Assembly (NCBI RefSeq): GCF_016786355.1
Contig: NZ_JADWYX010000019.1
Span: 39,152-103,151 of the forward strand
Source: Frankia sp. AgB1.9
GTDB taxonomy: Bacteria > Actinomycetota > Actinomycetes > Frankiales > Frankiaceae
Direction of reading: 5' to 3'
DNA: 64,000 nt
Positions 1 to 7,246 of this stretch are shown in pieces (position 1 is the stretch's first letter; each line of letters starts with the position of its first letter). Both the position numbers and the translations under genes were made by a program. The notes beneath the pieces were generated by a model that had not been told where the DNA came from, did no database searches, and saw only the letters and a list, made by a program, of their open reading frames with translations.

Positions 1-168
1 CCGCACGTCGTCCGCGGTCCCGTCGACGGATGCCAGGTCCAGCCGGCCGGCCGTGACCCGCTCGATCCGGTCGCCGTCCAGCAGGATGTCGCCGTCGGCC
101 GGGCGCTCGGCGGCGTCGCCCGTGCAGGCCAGCACTCGGGCGTTCCTGATCAGTGTGCGCCGTTGCAT
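1..168 (-). CDS. Amidohydrolase family protein, N-terminal part (cut by window edge)
   Basis: The first 56 codons of a gene that runs off the left edge. The peptide starts MQRRTLIRNARVLACTGD and continues with a DILLDGDRIERV-like strand. This is the N-terminal beta-sandwich typical of metal-dependent amidohydrolases (imidazolonepropionase/dihydroorotase type), lying before the HxH metal motif, which is outside the window. An ATG at 166-168 is preceded by a good ribosome site (GGGAAGGAG, 176-184, minus strand). It sits 69 bp downstream of the alcohol dehydrogenase gene on the same strand and could be co-transcribed with it. The substrate cannot be told from this fragment. Confidence 0.7.
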   Translation of the reverse strand, partial: MQRRTLIRNARVLACTGDAAERPADGDILLDGDRIERVTAGRLDLASVDGTADDVR

Positions 169-237
169 CCGAGCGCTCCTTCCCGAAGAAGCCGGGGCCG
201 TCGATGGGCAGCCCGGCCGGCCGTGGCGATGGAGGGT

Positions 238-1314
238 CTAGACGATGACGGTGCGGATTCCCTCGGCCGCGTGGGTCAGCTCGACGCCCTCGTTCACGTC
301 TTCCAGCTTGATACGGCGGGACACCATCTGCCCGAGATCGAGCCGGCCGGCCTCGGCCAGCCGGATGAAGCGGGGGAAGTCGCGCAGGATCTGCGAGCCG
401 CCGACCGGCGAGCCGACCAGCTTCTTGCCGGAGAACACCGCCGGGATCGCGGGCAGCGTGACGGAGGCGCCCATGGCCGGCATGCCGACCAGCGTCACCG
501 TCCCCTCCATCCTCGCCATCGCGTAGGCCTGCGTCATCAGGTCGGGAAGGCCCACGACCTCGAAGCTGTAGTCGGCGCCCCGACCGCCCGTCAGCGCGCG
601 GACCTGCTCGACCGGGTCCGCCTCGTCGGGGTCGACGGCGTGCGTCGCGCCGACCCGCAGCGCGGCCTCCCGGCGCGAGGTGGCCGGGTCGATGGCGATG
701 ATGACGGCCGCGCCGGCGATCCGGGCGCCCTGGATGACCGACTGGCCGACACCGCCGCACCCGATCACGGCCACCGTGGAACCGGGGCTGACCTGGGCCG
801 TGTTCAGCGCCGCGCCGACGCCCGTCGTGACACCGCAGCCGAGCAGGGCCAGCTGCTCGTCGGGCAGGTCGGTCTGGACGGCGACGACGCTCGCCTCGTC
901 CACGACCATCGCCTCGGCGAACGAGCCGCAGCCGCAGACCGCGCGGGCGGTGCGCCCGTCGTCCAGCGCGAACCGGGCAGCGGTCTGGACGAGCGGCCCG
1001 CGCTCGCAGTGGTTCGACATGCCGTTGACGCACCACCAGCAGGAGCCGCAGGCCGGCGACACCGAGGCGAGCACCCGGTCGCCTGGCCGGACCCGCCGGA
1101 CCTCGGCGCCAACCTGCTCGACGAGGCCGGTGGCCTCGTGGCCGGGCACGATCGGCAGCTGCAGCGCCGAGCGGCCCTCGATGACGTTCAGGTCGGTGTG
1201 GCAGATCCCGCTCGCCGCGATCCGGACCAGCACGTCGCGCGGCCCGACCGTGGGGATCGGGAGATCCTCAAGCACGAGCGGCTTACCGGCCTCGTAGGCG
1301 ACGGCGACCCTCAT
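238..1314 (-). CDS. Zinc-dependent alcohol dehydrogenase (MDR superfamily)
   Basis: 358 residues, usual length for class III-like or NDMA-dependent alcohol dehydrogenases. Seen: catalytic zinc ligands C38 (GICHTD) and H59-E60 (PGHEATG), the four-cysteine structural zinc lobe C89, C92, C95, C103, and a Rossmann glycine motif VIGCGGVGQ. The enzyme should oxidise a primary or secondary alcohol to the carbonyl with NAD(P) or a tightly bound nicotinamide. It starts with ATG (1312-1314) behind a GGGAGAGG-like site. It is divergent from the SDR/ferredoxin pair across a 399-bp regulatory gap and precedes an amidohydrolase on the same strand. The family is clear, the substrate is not. Confidence 0.9.
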   Translation of the reverse strand: MRVAVAYEAGKPLVLEDLPIPTVGPRDVLVRIAASGICHTDLNVIEGRSALQLPIVPGHEATGLVEQVGAEVRRVRPGDRVLASVSPACGSCWWCVNGMSNHCERGPLVQTAARFALDDGRTARAVCGCGSFAEAMVVDEASVVAVQTDLPDEQLALLGCGVTTGVGAALNTAQVSPGSTVAVIGCGGVGQSVIQGARIAGAAVIIAIDPATSRREAALRVGATHAVDPDEADPVEQVRALTGGRGADYSFEVVGLPDLMTQAYAMARMEGTVTLVGMPAMGASVTLPAIPAVFSGKKLVGSPVGGSQILRDFPRFIRLAEAGRLDLGQMVSRRIKLEDVNEGVELTHAAEGIRTVIV

Positions 1315-1713
1315 CGACGACCTCTCCCGTCTTCGTTGCCAGGCGCATTCGTTGCCGACGCGCAGCCCTGCCGCGTCAGCTGCCCCGCTGCGTCCGGGGC
1401 GCCCGCGAGCCGGGCCGCGGGGCGGCGGGCGCGAGCGTGACGCCGGGCACGGCCGGCTGGTGGCTGGATCGGATCGCCCGACAGTAGCTCAGTAACCGCT
1501 CACTCCACAAGCGAGCCTAACCGCGTCCAGCCTCGGCCGCGAGGTGTCCGCGCGCGCACCGCCGAGACGGACCATGAGACCACGATCGCGGGCTCAGCGC
1601 GGGCGCATCGGACCAGGTAAGTATGTGAGCGCTCTGTTAGTATCGGCTCGCCGGCAGCTGCTGGCGAGCCCGGCTGGTGCCGGCCGGTCCGACGAGTCGA
1701 TCGCGAGGTCCAC
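1315..1713. promoter_or_regulatory. Divergent promoter region with two candidate TetR-type dyads
   Basis: A 399-bp gap without a credible gene, between the divergent alcohol dehydrogenase and SDR genes. Two dyad-like sites stand out. AGTAACCGCTCACT at 1491-1504 pairs at 5 of 7 positions. TGTGAGCGCTCTGT at 1624-1637 has a perfect GAGCGCTC core at 1627-1634. Both resemble sites upstream of other catabolic genes here (5925, 8552, 36868, 40903, 40985). The stretch 1616-1645 is also more AT-rich than its surroundings, as expected of a promoter. Binding is inferred only. Confidence 0.4.
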
Positions 1714-2529
1714 GTGGGTTCGCTGGACGGCCGCGTCGCGATCGTCACCGGTGCGAGCCGGGGCATCGGTGCGCACATCGCCGAGCGGCTCGCCGAGCAG
1801 GGGGCGGCGGTCGCGCTCGTTGCCCGCACCCTCGACGCCGGCTCGGCACCGCTTCCCGGCTCGATCTCCGAGCTGGCCGGGCGGATCACCGCGAACGGCG
1901 GCCGGGCGGCGGCCATCCAGGCCGACCTGACGTCGCCCACCGACGTCGAGACGATCGTGGCCCGCGCGCAGGACGCGCTCGGCCCGGTCGACATCCTGGT
2001 GAACAACGCCGGCGTCAACTTCTACGGGCCGGCGCTCGACGTGACGCCCAGGCGTTACGAGCTGATGTTCCGAATGATGGTGCACACGCCGTTCCGGCTC
2101 TGCCAGCTGGCCGTTCCCGGGATGGTCGAGCGCGGCCGGGGCTGGATCGTGAACATCACCTCCAAGCAGGCCCGCCACCCGCTCGGCCCGCCCTACCCGG
2201 ACTGGGCCCGCGACGGCTGCGTGCCCTACGGCATGTGCAAGAGCGCGCTGGACCGGCTGACGACCGGCCTCGCCGCCGAGCTGGAGGGCACCGGCGTCAG
2301 CGTCAACGCGCTCGGCACGTCCGGACTCGTGCTGACGCCCGGCGTCGCCGTCGTCGCGCCGCACAACGCGGGCAACGCGCCGGTCGAGCCGGACGACGCC
2401 ATGGCCGAGGCCACGCTGCGCCTCGTGAGCACGCCGGCGGGAGCCGTCACCGGCCGGATCGTCTACAGCATGGATCTCCTCGGCCGCCCCTTCCCGGACG
2501 GTCCGTGGGCTTTGTCCGCTACGTTCTAG
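1714..2529 (+). CDS. SDR family oxidoreductase
   Basis: 271 residues, classical short-chain dehydrogenase. The N terminus has the TGASRGIG dinucleotide motif, followed by NNAG, a serine in NITSKQ, and the YGMCK form of YxxxK. It should oxidise a hydroxyl or reduce a ketone with NAD(P). The start is GTG at 1714 with GCGAGG seven bases upstream. The region after the active site (ALGTSGLVLTPG) departs from the usual PG motif, so the substrate loop is unusual. A ferredoxin gene follows after 47 bp in the same direction, suggesting a shared transcript. The specificity is unknown. Confidence 0.88.
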   Translation: MGSLDGRVAIVTGASRGIGAHIAERLAEQGAAVALVARTLDAGSAPLPGSISELAGRITANGGRAAAIQADLTSPTDVETIVARAQDALGPVDILVNNAGVNFYGPALDVTPRRYELMFRMMVHTPFRLCQLAVPGMVERGRGWIVNITSKQARHPLGPPYPDWARDGCVPYGMCKSALDRLTTGLAAELEGTGVSVNALGTSGLVLTPGVAVVAPHNAGNAPVEPDDAMAEATLRLVSTPAGAVTGRIVYSMDLLGRPFPDGPWALSATF

Positions 2530-2576
2530 CCTGCCCGGCCGCGTGGACGCGGCCCGATCGAAGGGATGGGGGCGCC

Positions 2577-2765
2577 ATGAAGGCCGAGGTCGACGCCGCC
2601 AAGTGCCAGGGACACGCACGCTGCTGGGAGATCTGCCCCGAGGTGTTCGGGCTCGATGAGGAGGGCTTCGGGTCCGTCGTGGATCCCGAGGTGCCGGTCG
2701 AGCTGGAGGCCAAGGCCCGCGAGGCCGCCGACAACTGCCCCGAACGCGCGATCGTCCTGGCCTAG
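2577..2765 (+). CDS. Small [3Fe-4S]-type ferredoxin of the P450-partner class
   Basis: 62 residues, with C10, C16 and C54 (NCPERAI) as cluster ligands in the CxxHxxC...CP layout of actinobacterial ferredoxins that feed electrons to P450s. H13 occupies the position of the fourth cysteine of 4Fe proteins. An extra cysteine, C20 (WEICPEVF), is present, so a different cluster cannot be excluded. The ATG at 2577 follows AAGGGATGGGGGCGCC. Three P450s lie in this window (3.5, 7.2 and 42.9 kb) but no ferredoxin reductase, so the reductase must be encoded elsewhere. The nearest P450 is under 1 kb away, on the opposite strand beyond a TetR gene. Confidence 0.88.
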   Translation: MKAEVDAAKCQGHARCWEICPEVFGLDEEGFGSVVDPEVPVELEAKAREAADNCPERAIVLA

Positions 2766-2769
2766 GTCA

Positions 2770-2794
2770 CGGCGGGGCGCTCGGCGCCCCGCCG
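2770..2794 (+). terminator. GC-rich hairpin after the ferredoxin gene
   Basis: Arms CGGCGGGGCGC (2770-2780) and GCGCCCCGCCG (2784-2794) pair perfectly over 11 bp with a 3-base loop, five bases after the ferredoxin stop. There is no U tract, as is common in actinomycetes. It lies between convergent genes and may work for both strands. Confidence 0.6.
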
Positions 2795-2819
2795 CCAGGA
2801 GCCCCCGCGGCGCTCGCGG

Positions 2820-2857
2820 CTACTCGCTGCCGCCGCTGTTACTCGCTGTCGCTGTCG
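2820..2857. repeat. Tandem copy (period 19) of the 3' end of the TetR gene, including its stop
   Basis: TACTCGCTG recurs at 2821-2829 and 2840-2848 with similar CGCTGTCG-like tails. The second unit carries the stop codon (2839-2841) and last codons of the minus-strand TetR gene. The first unit is a degenerate copy just downstream of the stop. It is one of six such loci in the window. Confidence 0.5.
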
Positions 2858-3414
2858 CGGGGGCTGGTGAGCTCGACCAGGGTGCGCAGGAACTGGTCCT
2901 GGCCGACGCCGTTGAACGGGTGGCCCTGCATCGTCGAGAACAGGTGGTAGCCGCCGAGCGCGGCGACCGCGATCGCGTCGACGACGTCCTGGCCGCGCGG
3001 GTCGGCGAGGACCGGGCGCGCCAGCGCCGTCCAGATCGCCGTGCGCAGCTCCGGCACCCTGTCCCCCTCGTTGAGCATGAGGCGGAACAGCCGGTCGAAG
3101 CGGCGCACGTCGTGCAGCAGCTGTTCGTAGGTGCGCAGCCGGTGCTCGGCCGGGTCGCCCGACGCCGGCAGCCCGGCCCTGGCCTGCGCCATCTCGTCGC
3201 GCAGCCGGCTGACCTCCCGGTCGACGGCCGCCGTGAGCAGCGCCTCCTTCGACGGGAAGTGCCGGTAGAGGCTGCCGGTGCCGACGGCGAGGCCGACCCG
3301 GCGCTCGACCTCGCTGATCGTGGCGCCGCTGAAGCCGGACTCGGCGAAGACGTCCATCGCCGCTTCGAGAATGCGGTCCCGGGTCGTTGCGCGCGCGCCC
3401 TGCCGTGTGGTCAC
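2839..3414 (-). CDS. TetR/AcrR family transcriptional regulator
   Basis: 191 residues. The N-terminal helix-turn-helix runs from about residue 12 to 60 (RDRILEAAMDVFAESGF, then GSLYRHFPSKEALL), followed by a variable all-helical ligand domain. The start is GTG (3412-3414). It presumably represses nearby catabolic genes and responds to a pathway intermediate. It lies convergent to the ferredoxin and downstream of a P450 on the same strand, so either the P450 operon or the SDR/ferredoxin pair could be its target. No operator is obvious immediately upstream. The family is sure, the target unknown. Confidence 0.9.
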   Translation of the reverse strand: MTTRQGARATTRDRILEAAMDVFAESGFSGATISEVERRVGLAVGTGSLYRHFPSKEALLTAAVDREVSRLRDEMAQARAGLPASGDPAEHRLRTYEQLLHDVRRFDRLFRLMLNEGDRVPELRTAIWTALARPVLADPRGQDVVDAIAVAALGGYHLFSTMQGHPFNGVGQDQFLRTLVELTSPRDSDSE

Positions 3415-3480
3415 CCAGCCAGCGTAAGCAGCATGGCCCTCGGCCCCCTCGGGGATGCGCCGCCGGCCGGCTCGGCCGCC

Positions 3481-3540
3481 ATCAGACAGGCTCGGCTGTC
3501 ATCAGACGGGCTCGGCTGTCATCAGACGGGCTCGAAGGCA
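3481..3540. repeat. 20-bp tandem repeat spanning the P450 stop codon
   Basis: Three 20-bp units at 3481, 3501 and 3521. The first two differ by one base (ATCAGACaGG/ATCAGACgGG then CTCGGCTGTC). The third is partial and holds the stop codon (3522-3524) and last codons of the minus-strand P450. The extra units lie just downstream of the gene. Confidence 0.8.
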
Positions 3541-4736
3541 AGCGGAACCGACGCCGGGCCGCGCGCCTGGAGGCTGAAGTAGGTCACCTCGGCGCCGGGG
3601 GGAATGTGGAACGGCCCGAGCCGTTCGAGCAGCCGGCGGACCGCGACCCTGATCTGCAGCCGGGCCAGGTTCGAGCCGACGCAGCGGTGCGGGCCGGCGC
3701 CGAACGTCAGGTGGCGGTTGCGCGGCCGGTTCAGGACGACCTCGTCGGGCCGCTCGAACACGTTCGGATCACGGTTGGCCGCGCCGAAGAACAGCCCCAC
3801 CTTCTCGCCCTTCCTGACCAGGCGGCCGGCGATCTCGACGTCGCTCGTCGCCGTGCGGAACATCAGCGGCAGCGGGGTCTCCAGCCGGATGCACTCCTCG
3901 ACCAGCGCCGGGACGAGGGAGAGGTCGGCCCGGACCGCCGCCTGCAGGTCCGGCTGCTCGGCGAGAATGCGCATCGTCGCGCCGATGGCGCTCGCGGACG
4001 TGCCGATCCCGCCCTGGATGAGCAGTTGCAGGCCGGAGAGGAACTCGTGGTCGACGAACGGCTCGTCCGACCCCTCGTCCTGGCCGCCCCGGAAGCCGTC
4101 GTTCAGCCGCTGGACGGCGGTCACGACGTCGTCGCGGGTCGGCTCGGTGCCGCGGCTCGCGAACAGGCCGGCGGCCCACTGGCGTAGGACGCCGGCGCCG
4201 GCCGCGGTCCGGTAGGGGTCCGACTCGAAGCTGATGGCGCGGGCGGCGGGCTCGGCGATCCGGAAGTCCTCGTCGGTGGTCTGGAACAGCAGACGGAACA
4301 TCACTGTGCCCGGGAACGGGCGGGCGAAGTCGACCGCCAGGTCGCAGGTCCCGGCTTCGGCGAAGCCGTCGATCAGCTCGTCGGCGACCCCGCGGATCCG
4401 GTCCTCCAGGTCGGCGAGCGCCTTCACCGTCAGGTGTGGGTTGACCTGGCGGCGGTAGGCCCGCTGGCGCGGCGGGTCCAGCTCGATCGGCACCAGCTGG
4501 GGCATCAGGTCGAACCCCGGCCTGGTGATCGACACACCCTGCGTCGAGGTGAACGACTCCCAGTCCTGGGCGATGCGCAGCACCAGGCCCAACGAGGTCG
4601 CGGCCCAGTAGCCGCCGCTGCTGCTGACCCAGGTCAGCGGGCCGACGCTGGCCAGCTCGCGCACCGCGTCCCAGTAACGCGGGCCGGCGACCTCGGGTGC
4701 GAGGTGATCGAACGTGGACGTCTGGACCGTCGCCAT
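3522..4736 (-). CDS. Cytochrome P450 with an altered I-helix
   Basis: 404 residues, soluble bacterial P450 length. The heme loop is FGAGPHRCVGSNLAR with the axial cysteine at about C352, and the ExxR helix reads ECIRL. The I-helix, normally AGxDT, reads QGGIGTSAS here, so the acidic residue of the acid/alcohol pair is a glycine, which may alter oxygen activation. The preferred start is ATG at 4734-4736 behind GGGAGG. An in-frame upstream ATG (4775) would add MQGYPCFAWREGQ, but those codons lie in the operator at 4756-4775. It needs a ferredoxin, possibly the one at 2577, and is divergent from a VOC gene. The substrate is unknown. Confidence 0.9.
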   Translation of the reverse strand: MATVQTSTFDHLAPEVAGPRYWDAVRELASVGPLTWVSSSGGYWAATSLGLVLRIAQDWESFTSTQGVSITRPGFDLMPQLVPIELDPPRQRAYRRQVNPHLTVKALADLEDRIRGVADELIDGFAEAGTCDLAVDFARPFPGTVMFRLLFQTTDEDFRIAEPAARAISFESDPYRTAAGAGVLRQWAAGLFASRGTEPTRDDVVTAVQRLNDGFRGGQDEGSDEPFVDHEFLSGLQLLIQGGIGTSASAIGATMRILAEQPDLQAAVRADLSLVPALVEECIRLETPLPLMFRTATSDVEIAGRLVRKGEKVGLFFGAANRDPNVFERPDEVVLNRPRNRHLTFGAGPHRCVGSNLARLQIRVAVRRLLERLGPFHIPPGAEVTYFSLQARGPASVPLAFEPV

Positions 4737-4755
4737 CTGACCCTCCCGCCAAGCG

Positions 4756-4775
4756 AAGCAAGGATAGCCTTGCAT
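4756..4775. promoter_or_regulatory. Candidate operator, GCAAGG-n4-CCTTGC family
   Basis: AAGCAAGGATAGCCTTGCAT lies 20 bp upstream of the P450 start and between divergent P450 and VOC genes. It matches the perfect palindrome at 16223-16244 at 17 of 20 positions and shares half-site spacing with 5855-5874. One regulator probably reads all three. Confidence 0.6.
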
Positions 4776-4863
4776 TCAACGTGAGGAAGGTAACGCCGGT
4801 CGTTCTCGATGGTCAACAACAGCGTGGCCAACCTCGGGCTCGCACCGGCAGAGCGGAGCTTTC

Positions 4864-5307
4864 ATGGACGCGGTGCCCTTTCACATCGGCGTGACCACCG
4901 ACGATCTCGGCGCCTCCATGCGCGAGCTGGCCACCGCGCTGGGTCTGACCTGGACGACGCCCACGACGGGCGAGGGCCTGTTCCACACCGTCGACGGCGT
5001 CCCGAACCCCAGGCCGCGCTCCTGCGTCAGCCGCGAGGGCCCGATCCACCTCGACCTGATCGAGGGCCGAGCCGGAACGATCTGGGCGACCGCCGGCCCC
5101 CGGGTCCACCATTTCGCCTACTGGACCGACGACCTGGCGGCCGACATCACCCGGCTGGCCGCGGAGGGCTGGCGCCTGGAGATGACGAAACCGGACGCCG
5201 ACGGCCGGCCCACCCTGTTCGCCTACCTCGTCCGCGCCGACGGCTTCCGCCTGGAGCTCATCGACGCCGCCGGGCGCGCCGACTACGCCGCCCGCCTGCG
5301 TGAGTGA
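4864..5307 (+). CDS. VOC (glyoxalase/dioxygenase fold) family protein
   Basis: 147 residues with two beta-alpha-beta-beta-beta modules. The first begins FHIGVTTDDLGASMRELATALGL, the second VHHFAYWTDDLAADITRL and ends with FRLELID. H7, a histidine in the VHH pair and the late glutamate are placed as in metal-binding VOC enzymes, so an isomerase, epimerase, lyase or dioxygenase role on a small acid or CoA ester is possible; methylmalonyl-CoA epimerase-like proteins share this outline. It starts at ATG 4864. It is divergent from the P450 and shares its GCAAGG-type operator region, so co-regulation is likely. Confidence 0.75.
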   Translation: MDAVPFHIGVTTDDLGASMRELATALGLTWTTPTTGEGLFHTVDGVPNPRPRSCVSREGPIHLDLIEGRAGTIWATAGPRVHHFAYWTDDLAADITRLAAEGWRLEMTKPDADGRPTLFAYLVRADGFRLELIDAAGRADYAARLRE

Positions 5308-5352
5308 CTCCCGCTCCCCAGCCTCCGGGGCATGATCGCCGCGGCGGCGGGG

Positions 5353-5793
5353 TCAGTCGAGCTGGTAGGCCTTCGGGTGGCCGTCGTGGATCTCGATCCA
5401 TTCGGCACCCTCGGGACCGGCGACCCAGGTGTACTTCTGATTCGGGCTGAAGACGCCCTGCCCGGCCCTGGTCACCCGCCGGCCGTAGCGCAGCTCGCCG
5501 GCGAGCAGGTAGGTCAGCTGGTTCGTGCCGTGCCGGTGCGGCCGGACCAGGGCACCCGGGCCGACCCGCGACCGGACGACGGTCATCGTCGGCGAGTACA
5601 GGATCGTCGTCGACACCAGGTCACGGCCCACGGAGTCGAGGAACTCGTCGCGCTGGTCCTCGGGTAACAGGTGCGCGACCTCCTCGTTACTCCTGTAGGG
5701 CAGCGTGTTGGAGTCGAAGAAGAACATCTTTGCCCCGTCGCCCGGCACTCCCTCGTTCGAGTGCCCGGCCTGGGGCTCCGGCGTACCGGTCAT
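5353..5793 (-). CDS. Cupin domain protein
   Basis: 146 residues with one cupin barrel in the C-terminal half. Motif 1 is RPHRHGTNQLTYLLAGEL (H86, H88, E100), followed by a VFSPNQKYTWVAGPEG segment. The pattern suggests a metal-binding small-molecule sensor or enzyme, as in polyketide cyclase or dioxygenase-type cupins. The ATG at 5791-5793 has GGGAGG upstream. Between it and the divergent racemase-like gene lie a GCAAG-type dyad (5855) and an AGTG-type dyad (5925), so it is probably co-regulated with the P450 at 3.5 kb. Its substrate is unknown. Confidence 0.75.
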   Translation of the reverse strand: MTGTPEPQAGHSNEGVPGDGAKMFFFDSNTLPYRSNEEVAHLLPEDQRDEFLDSVGRDLVSTTILYSPTMTVVRSRVGPGALVRPHRHGTNQLTYLLAGELRYGRRVTRAGQGVFSPNQKYTWVAGPEGAEWIEIHDGHPKAYQLD

Positions 5794-5854
5794 GGCGACC
5801 TCCCGCGCGTCGGGCGGCTCCCGGCAACCATGGCGGTCCGGGCCGCGCCCACGA

Positions 5855-5874
5855 AAGCAAGAAAAGTCTTGCCA
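5855..5874. promoter_or_regulatory. Candidate operator, GCAAG family
   Basis: AAGCAAGAAAAGTCTTGCCA keeps the GCAAG and CTTGC half-sites at the same spacing as the sites at 4756 and 16223. It lies 62 bp upstream of the cupin start. Confidence 0.5.
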
Positions 5875-5924
5875 CCCGCCGACCCGACGGGCAACCGAAC
5901 CGACGATCCCGGCGCGTCGGAGTA

Positions 5925-5938
5925 AGTGAACGTACACT
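5925..5938. promoter_or_regulatory. Candidate TetR-type operator upstream of the racemase-like gene
   Basis: AGTGAACGTACACT pairs at six of seven positions and ends 9 bases before the GTG start at 5948, where a bound repressor would block initiation. It resembles AGTGAGTCCTCACT at 40903. Confidence 0.5.
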
Positions 5939-5947
5939 CCTCTACCT

Positions 5948-7189
5948 GTGGAGACTCCTTCCGGAAGCGTGATCGACGGTGCCGGTGGCCGGCCGCGGGG
6001 TGGGCCGCTCGCTGGCGTGCGGGTGGTGGAGCTCGCGGGACGCGGGCCGGGGCCGTTCGGCGTGATGGTGCTCGCGGATCTCGGCGCCGAGGTCGTCCGG
6101 GTGGCCCGGGTCGAGGACGTCGCGACCGGGGACGACGAGAGCGCCACCGAGCGAGCGTTGCGCGGGCATCGGCGTCACGACCTGGTGACCCGCGGGCGGC
6201 CGTCGGTAGCGCTCGACCTGAAGCATCCGGACGGGGTCGCGGCGGCCTTGCGGCTCATCGACGGAGCCGACGTCGTGGTCGAGGGTTTCCGGCCCGGCGT
6301 CGCCGAGCGGCTCGGGCTGGGCCCGGATCTCTGCCTGGACCGCAACCCGCGCCTGGTGTACGCGCGGATGACCGGGTTCGGGCAGGACGGGCCGTACGCC
6401 CGCAGCCCCGGCCACGACATCAACTATGTGGCATTGGCGGGCGCGCTGGAACCGCTGCGCCGGTCCGGGCAGCCACCGGCACCGCCGCTCAACCTGCTCG
6501 GTGACTACGGCGGCGGCGGCATGCTGCTGGTCGTCGGGGTGCTGGCCGCGCTGGTCGAGCGGGCCGTCTCGGGACGCGGCCAGGTCGTCGACGCGGCGAT
6601 GGTCGACGGCGTCGCGCTGCTGACCACGCTGCTGCACGGGATGCGCGCCGAGGGCAGCTGGTCGGACGACCCCGGGCAGAACATCCTGGGTCTGGCCGCG
6701 CCGTTCTACAACGTCTACGAGACCGCCGACGGCCGGCACGTCGCGGTCGGCGCCGGCGAGCACCAGTTCTACTCCCGGCTCCTGGGGCTCATCGGCCTCG
6801 ACGACGAAGCCGAGGCGGAGCTGGTCCGCGGGCAGAGCGACCCGGCTACCTGGCCGGCCGCGCGGGACCAACTCGCCGGCGTCTTCCGGACCAGGACGCT
6901 GGACGAGTGGTCGAAGCTGCTCGAAAGCACCGACACCTGCTTCACGCCGATACTGACGCCCGCCGAGGCGGCCCACCACCCGCACAACCTCGCCCGCGGG
7001 ACCTTCGTTGATGTCGACGGCGTCGTGCAGCCGGCGCCGGCTCCGCGGTTCAGCCGCACGCCTTCCGGGCCGGTCAGTCCGCCGGCCGCGGCGGGCGAGC
7101 ACACCCGAAAGGCCCTGCTGGCCTGGGGCTTCTCCGACGCGGAGATCGCCGGACTGCTCACCAGCGGCGCCGCCCGCCAAGCCCCGTAG
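5948..7189 (+). CDS. CaiB/BaiF family protein, alpha-methylacyl-CoA racemase-like
   Basis: 413 residues, class III CoA-transferase fold. The motif GHDINY places H156 and D157, and LLGDYGGGGM places D186. The 30-residue spacing matches the His126/Asp156 catalytic pair of the mycobacterial racemase MCR, so racemisation of 2-methylacyl-CoA esters fits better than CoA transfer. MCR is about 360 residues; the excess here is an insertion near residues 55-85 and a longer C-terminal tail. The GTG start (5948) follows a dyad operator by nine bases and has no clear ribosome site. The role fits beta-oxidation of branched or steroid-like side chains by the acyl-CoA dehydrogenases at 25-30 kb. Confidence 0.8.
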   Translation: METPSGSVIDGAGGRPRGGPLAGVRVVELAGRGPGPFGVMVLADLGAEVVRVARVEDVATGDDESATERALRGHRRHDLVTRGRPSVALDLKHPDGVAAALRLIDGADVVVEGFRPGVAERLGLGPDLCLDRNPRLVYARMTGFGQDGPYARSPGHDINYVALAGALEPLRRSGQPPAPPLNLLGDYGGGGMLLVVGVLAALVERAVSGRGQVVDAAMVDGVALLTTLLHGMRAEGSWSDDPGQNILGLAAPFYNVYETADGRHVAVGAGEHQFYSRLLGLIGLDDEAEAELVRGQSDPATWPAARDQLAGVFRTRTLDEWSKLLESTDTCFTPILTPAEAAHHPHNLARGTFVDVDGVVQPAPAPRFSRTPSGPVSPPAAAGEHTRKALLAWGFSDAEIAGLLTSGAARQAP

Positions 7190-7205
7190 GACGAAATCGC
7201 CGGGC

Positions 7206-7237
7206 GGGCCGGGATTCGAGAGACCGAATCCCGGCCC
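7206..7237. terminator. Bidirectional terminator between convergent genes
   Basis: A perfect 13-bp stem, GGGCCGGGATTCG (7206-7218) with CGAATCCCGGCCC (7225-7237) and a 6-base loop AGAGAC, lies between the racemase-like stop (7189) and the P450 stop (7247). It can serve both genes. Confidence 0.8.
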
Positions 7238-7246
7238 AGCCCTTCG

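Noticed and set aside
163..1440. Plus-strand 425-codon reading over the alcohol dehydrogenase
   Set aside because: It is the antisense shadow of a gene with complete zinc and cofactor motifs.
3481..3540. CRISPR-like array at the 20-bp repeats
   Set aside because: Units are directly adjacent without spacers, too few, and overlap a coding 3' end.
4737..4775. Longer N terminus MQGYPCFAWREGQ for the P450, and the similar MQGYPC reading before the SDR at 16275
   Set aside because: Both are translations of the GCAAGG-type operator, which explains their similarity. Good ribosome sites favour the shorter starts.
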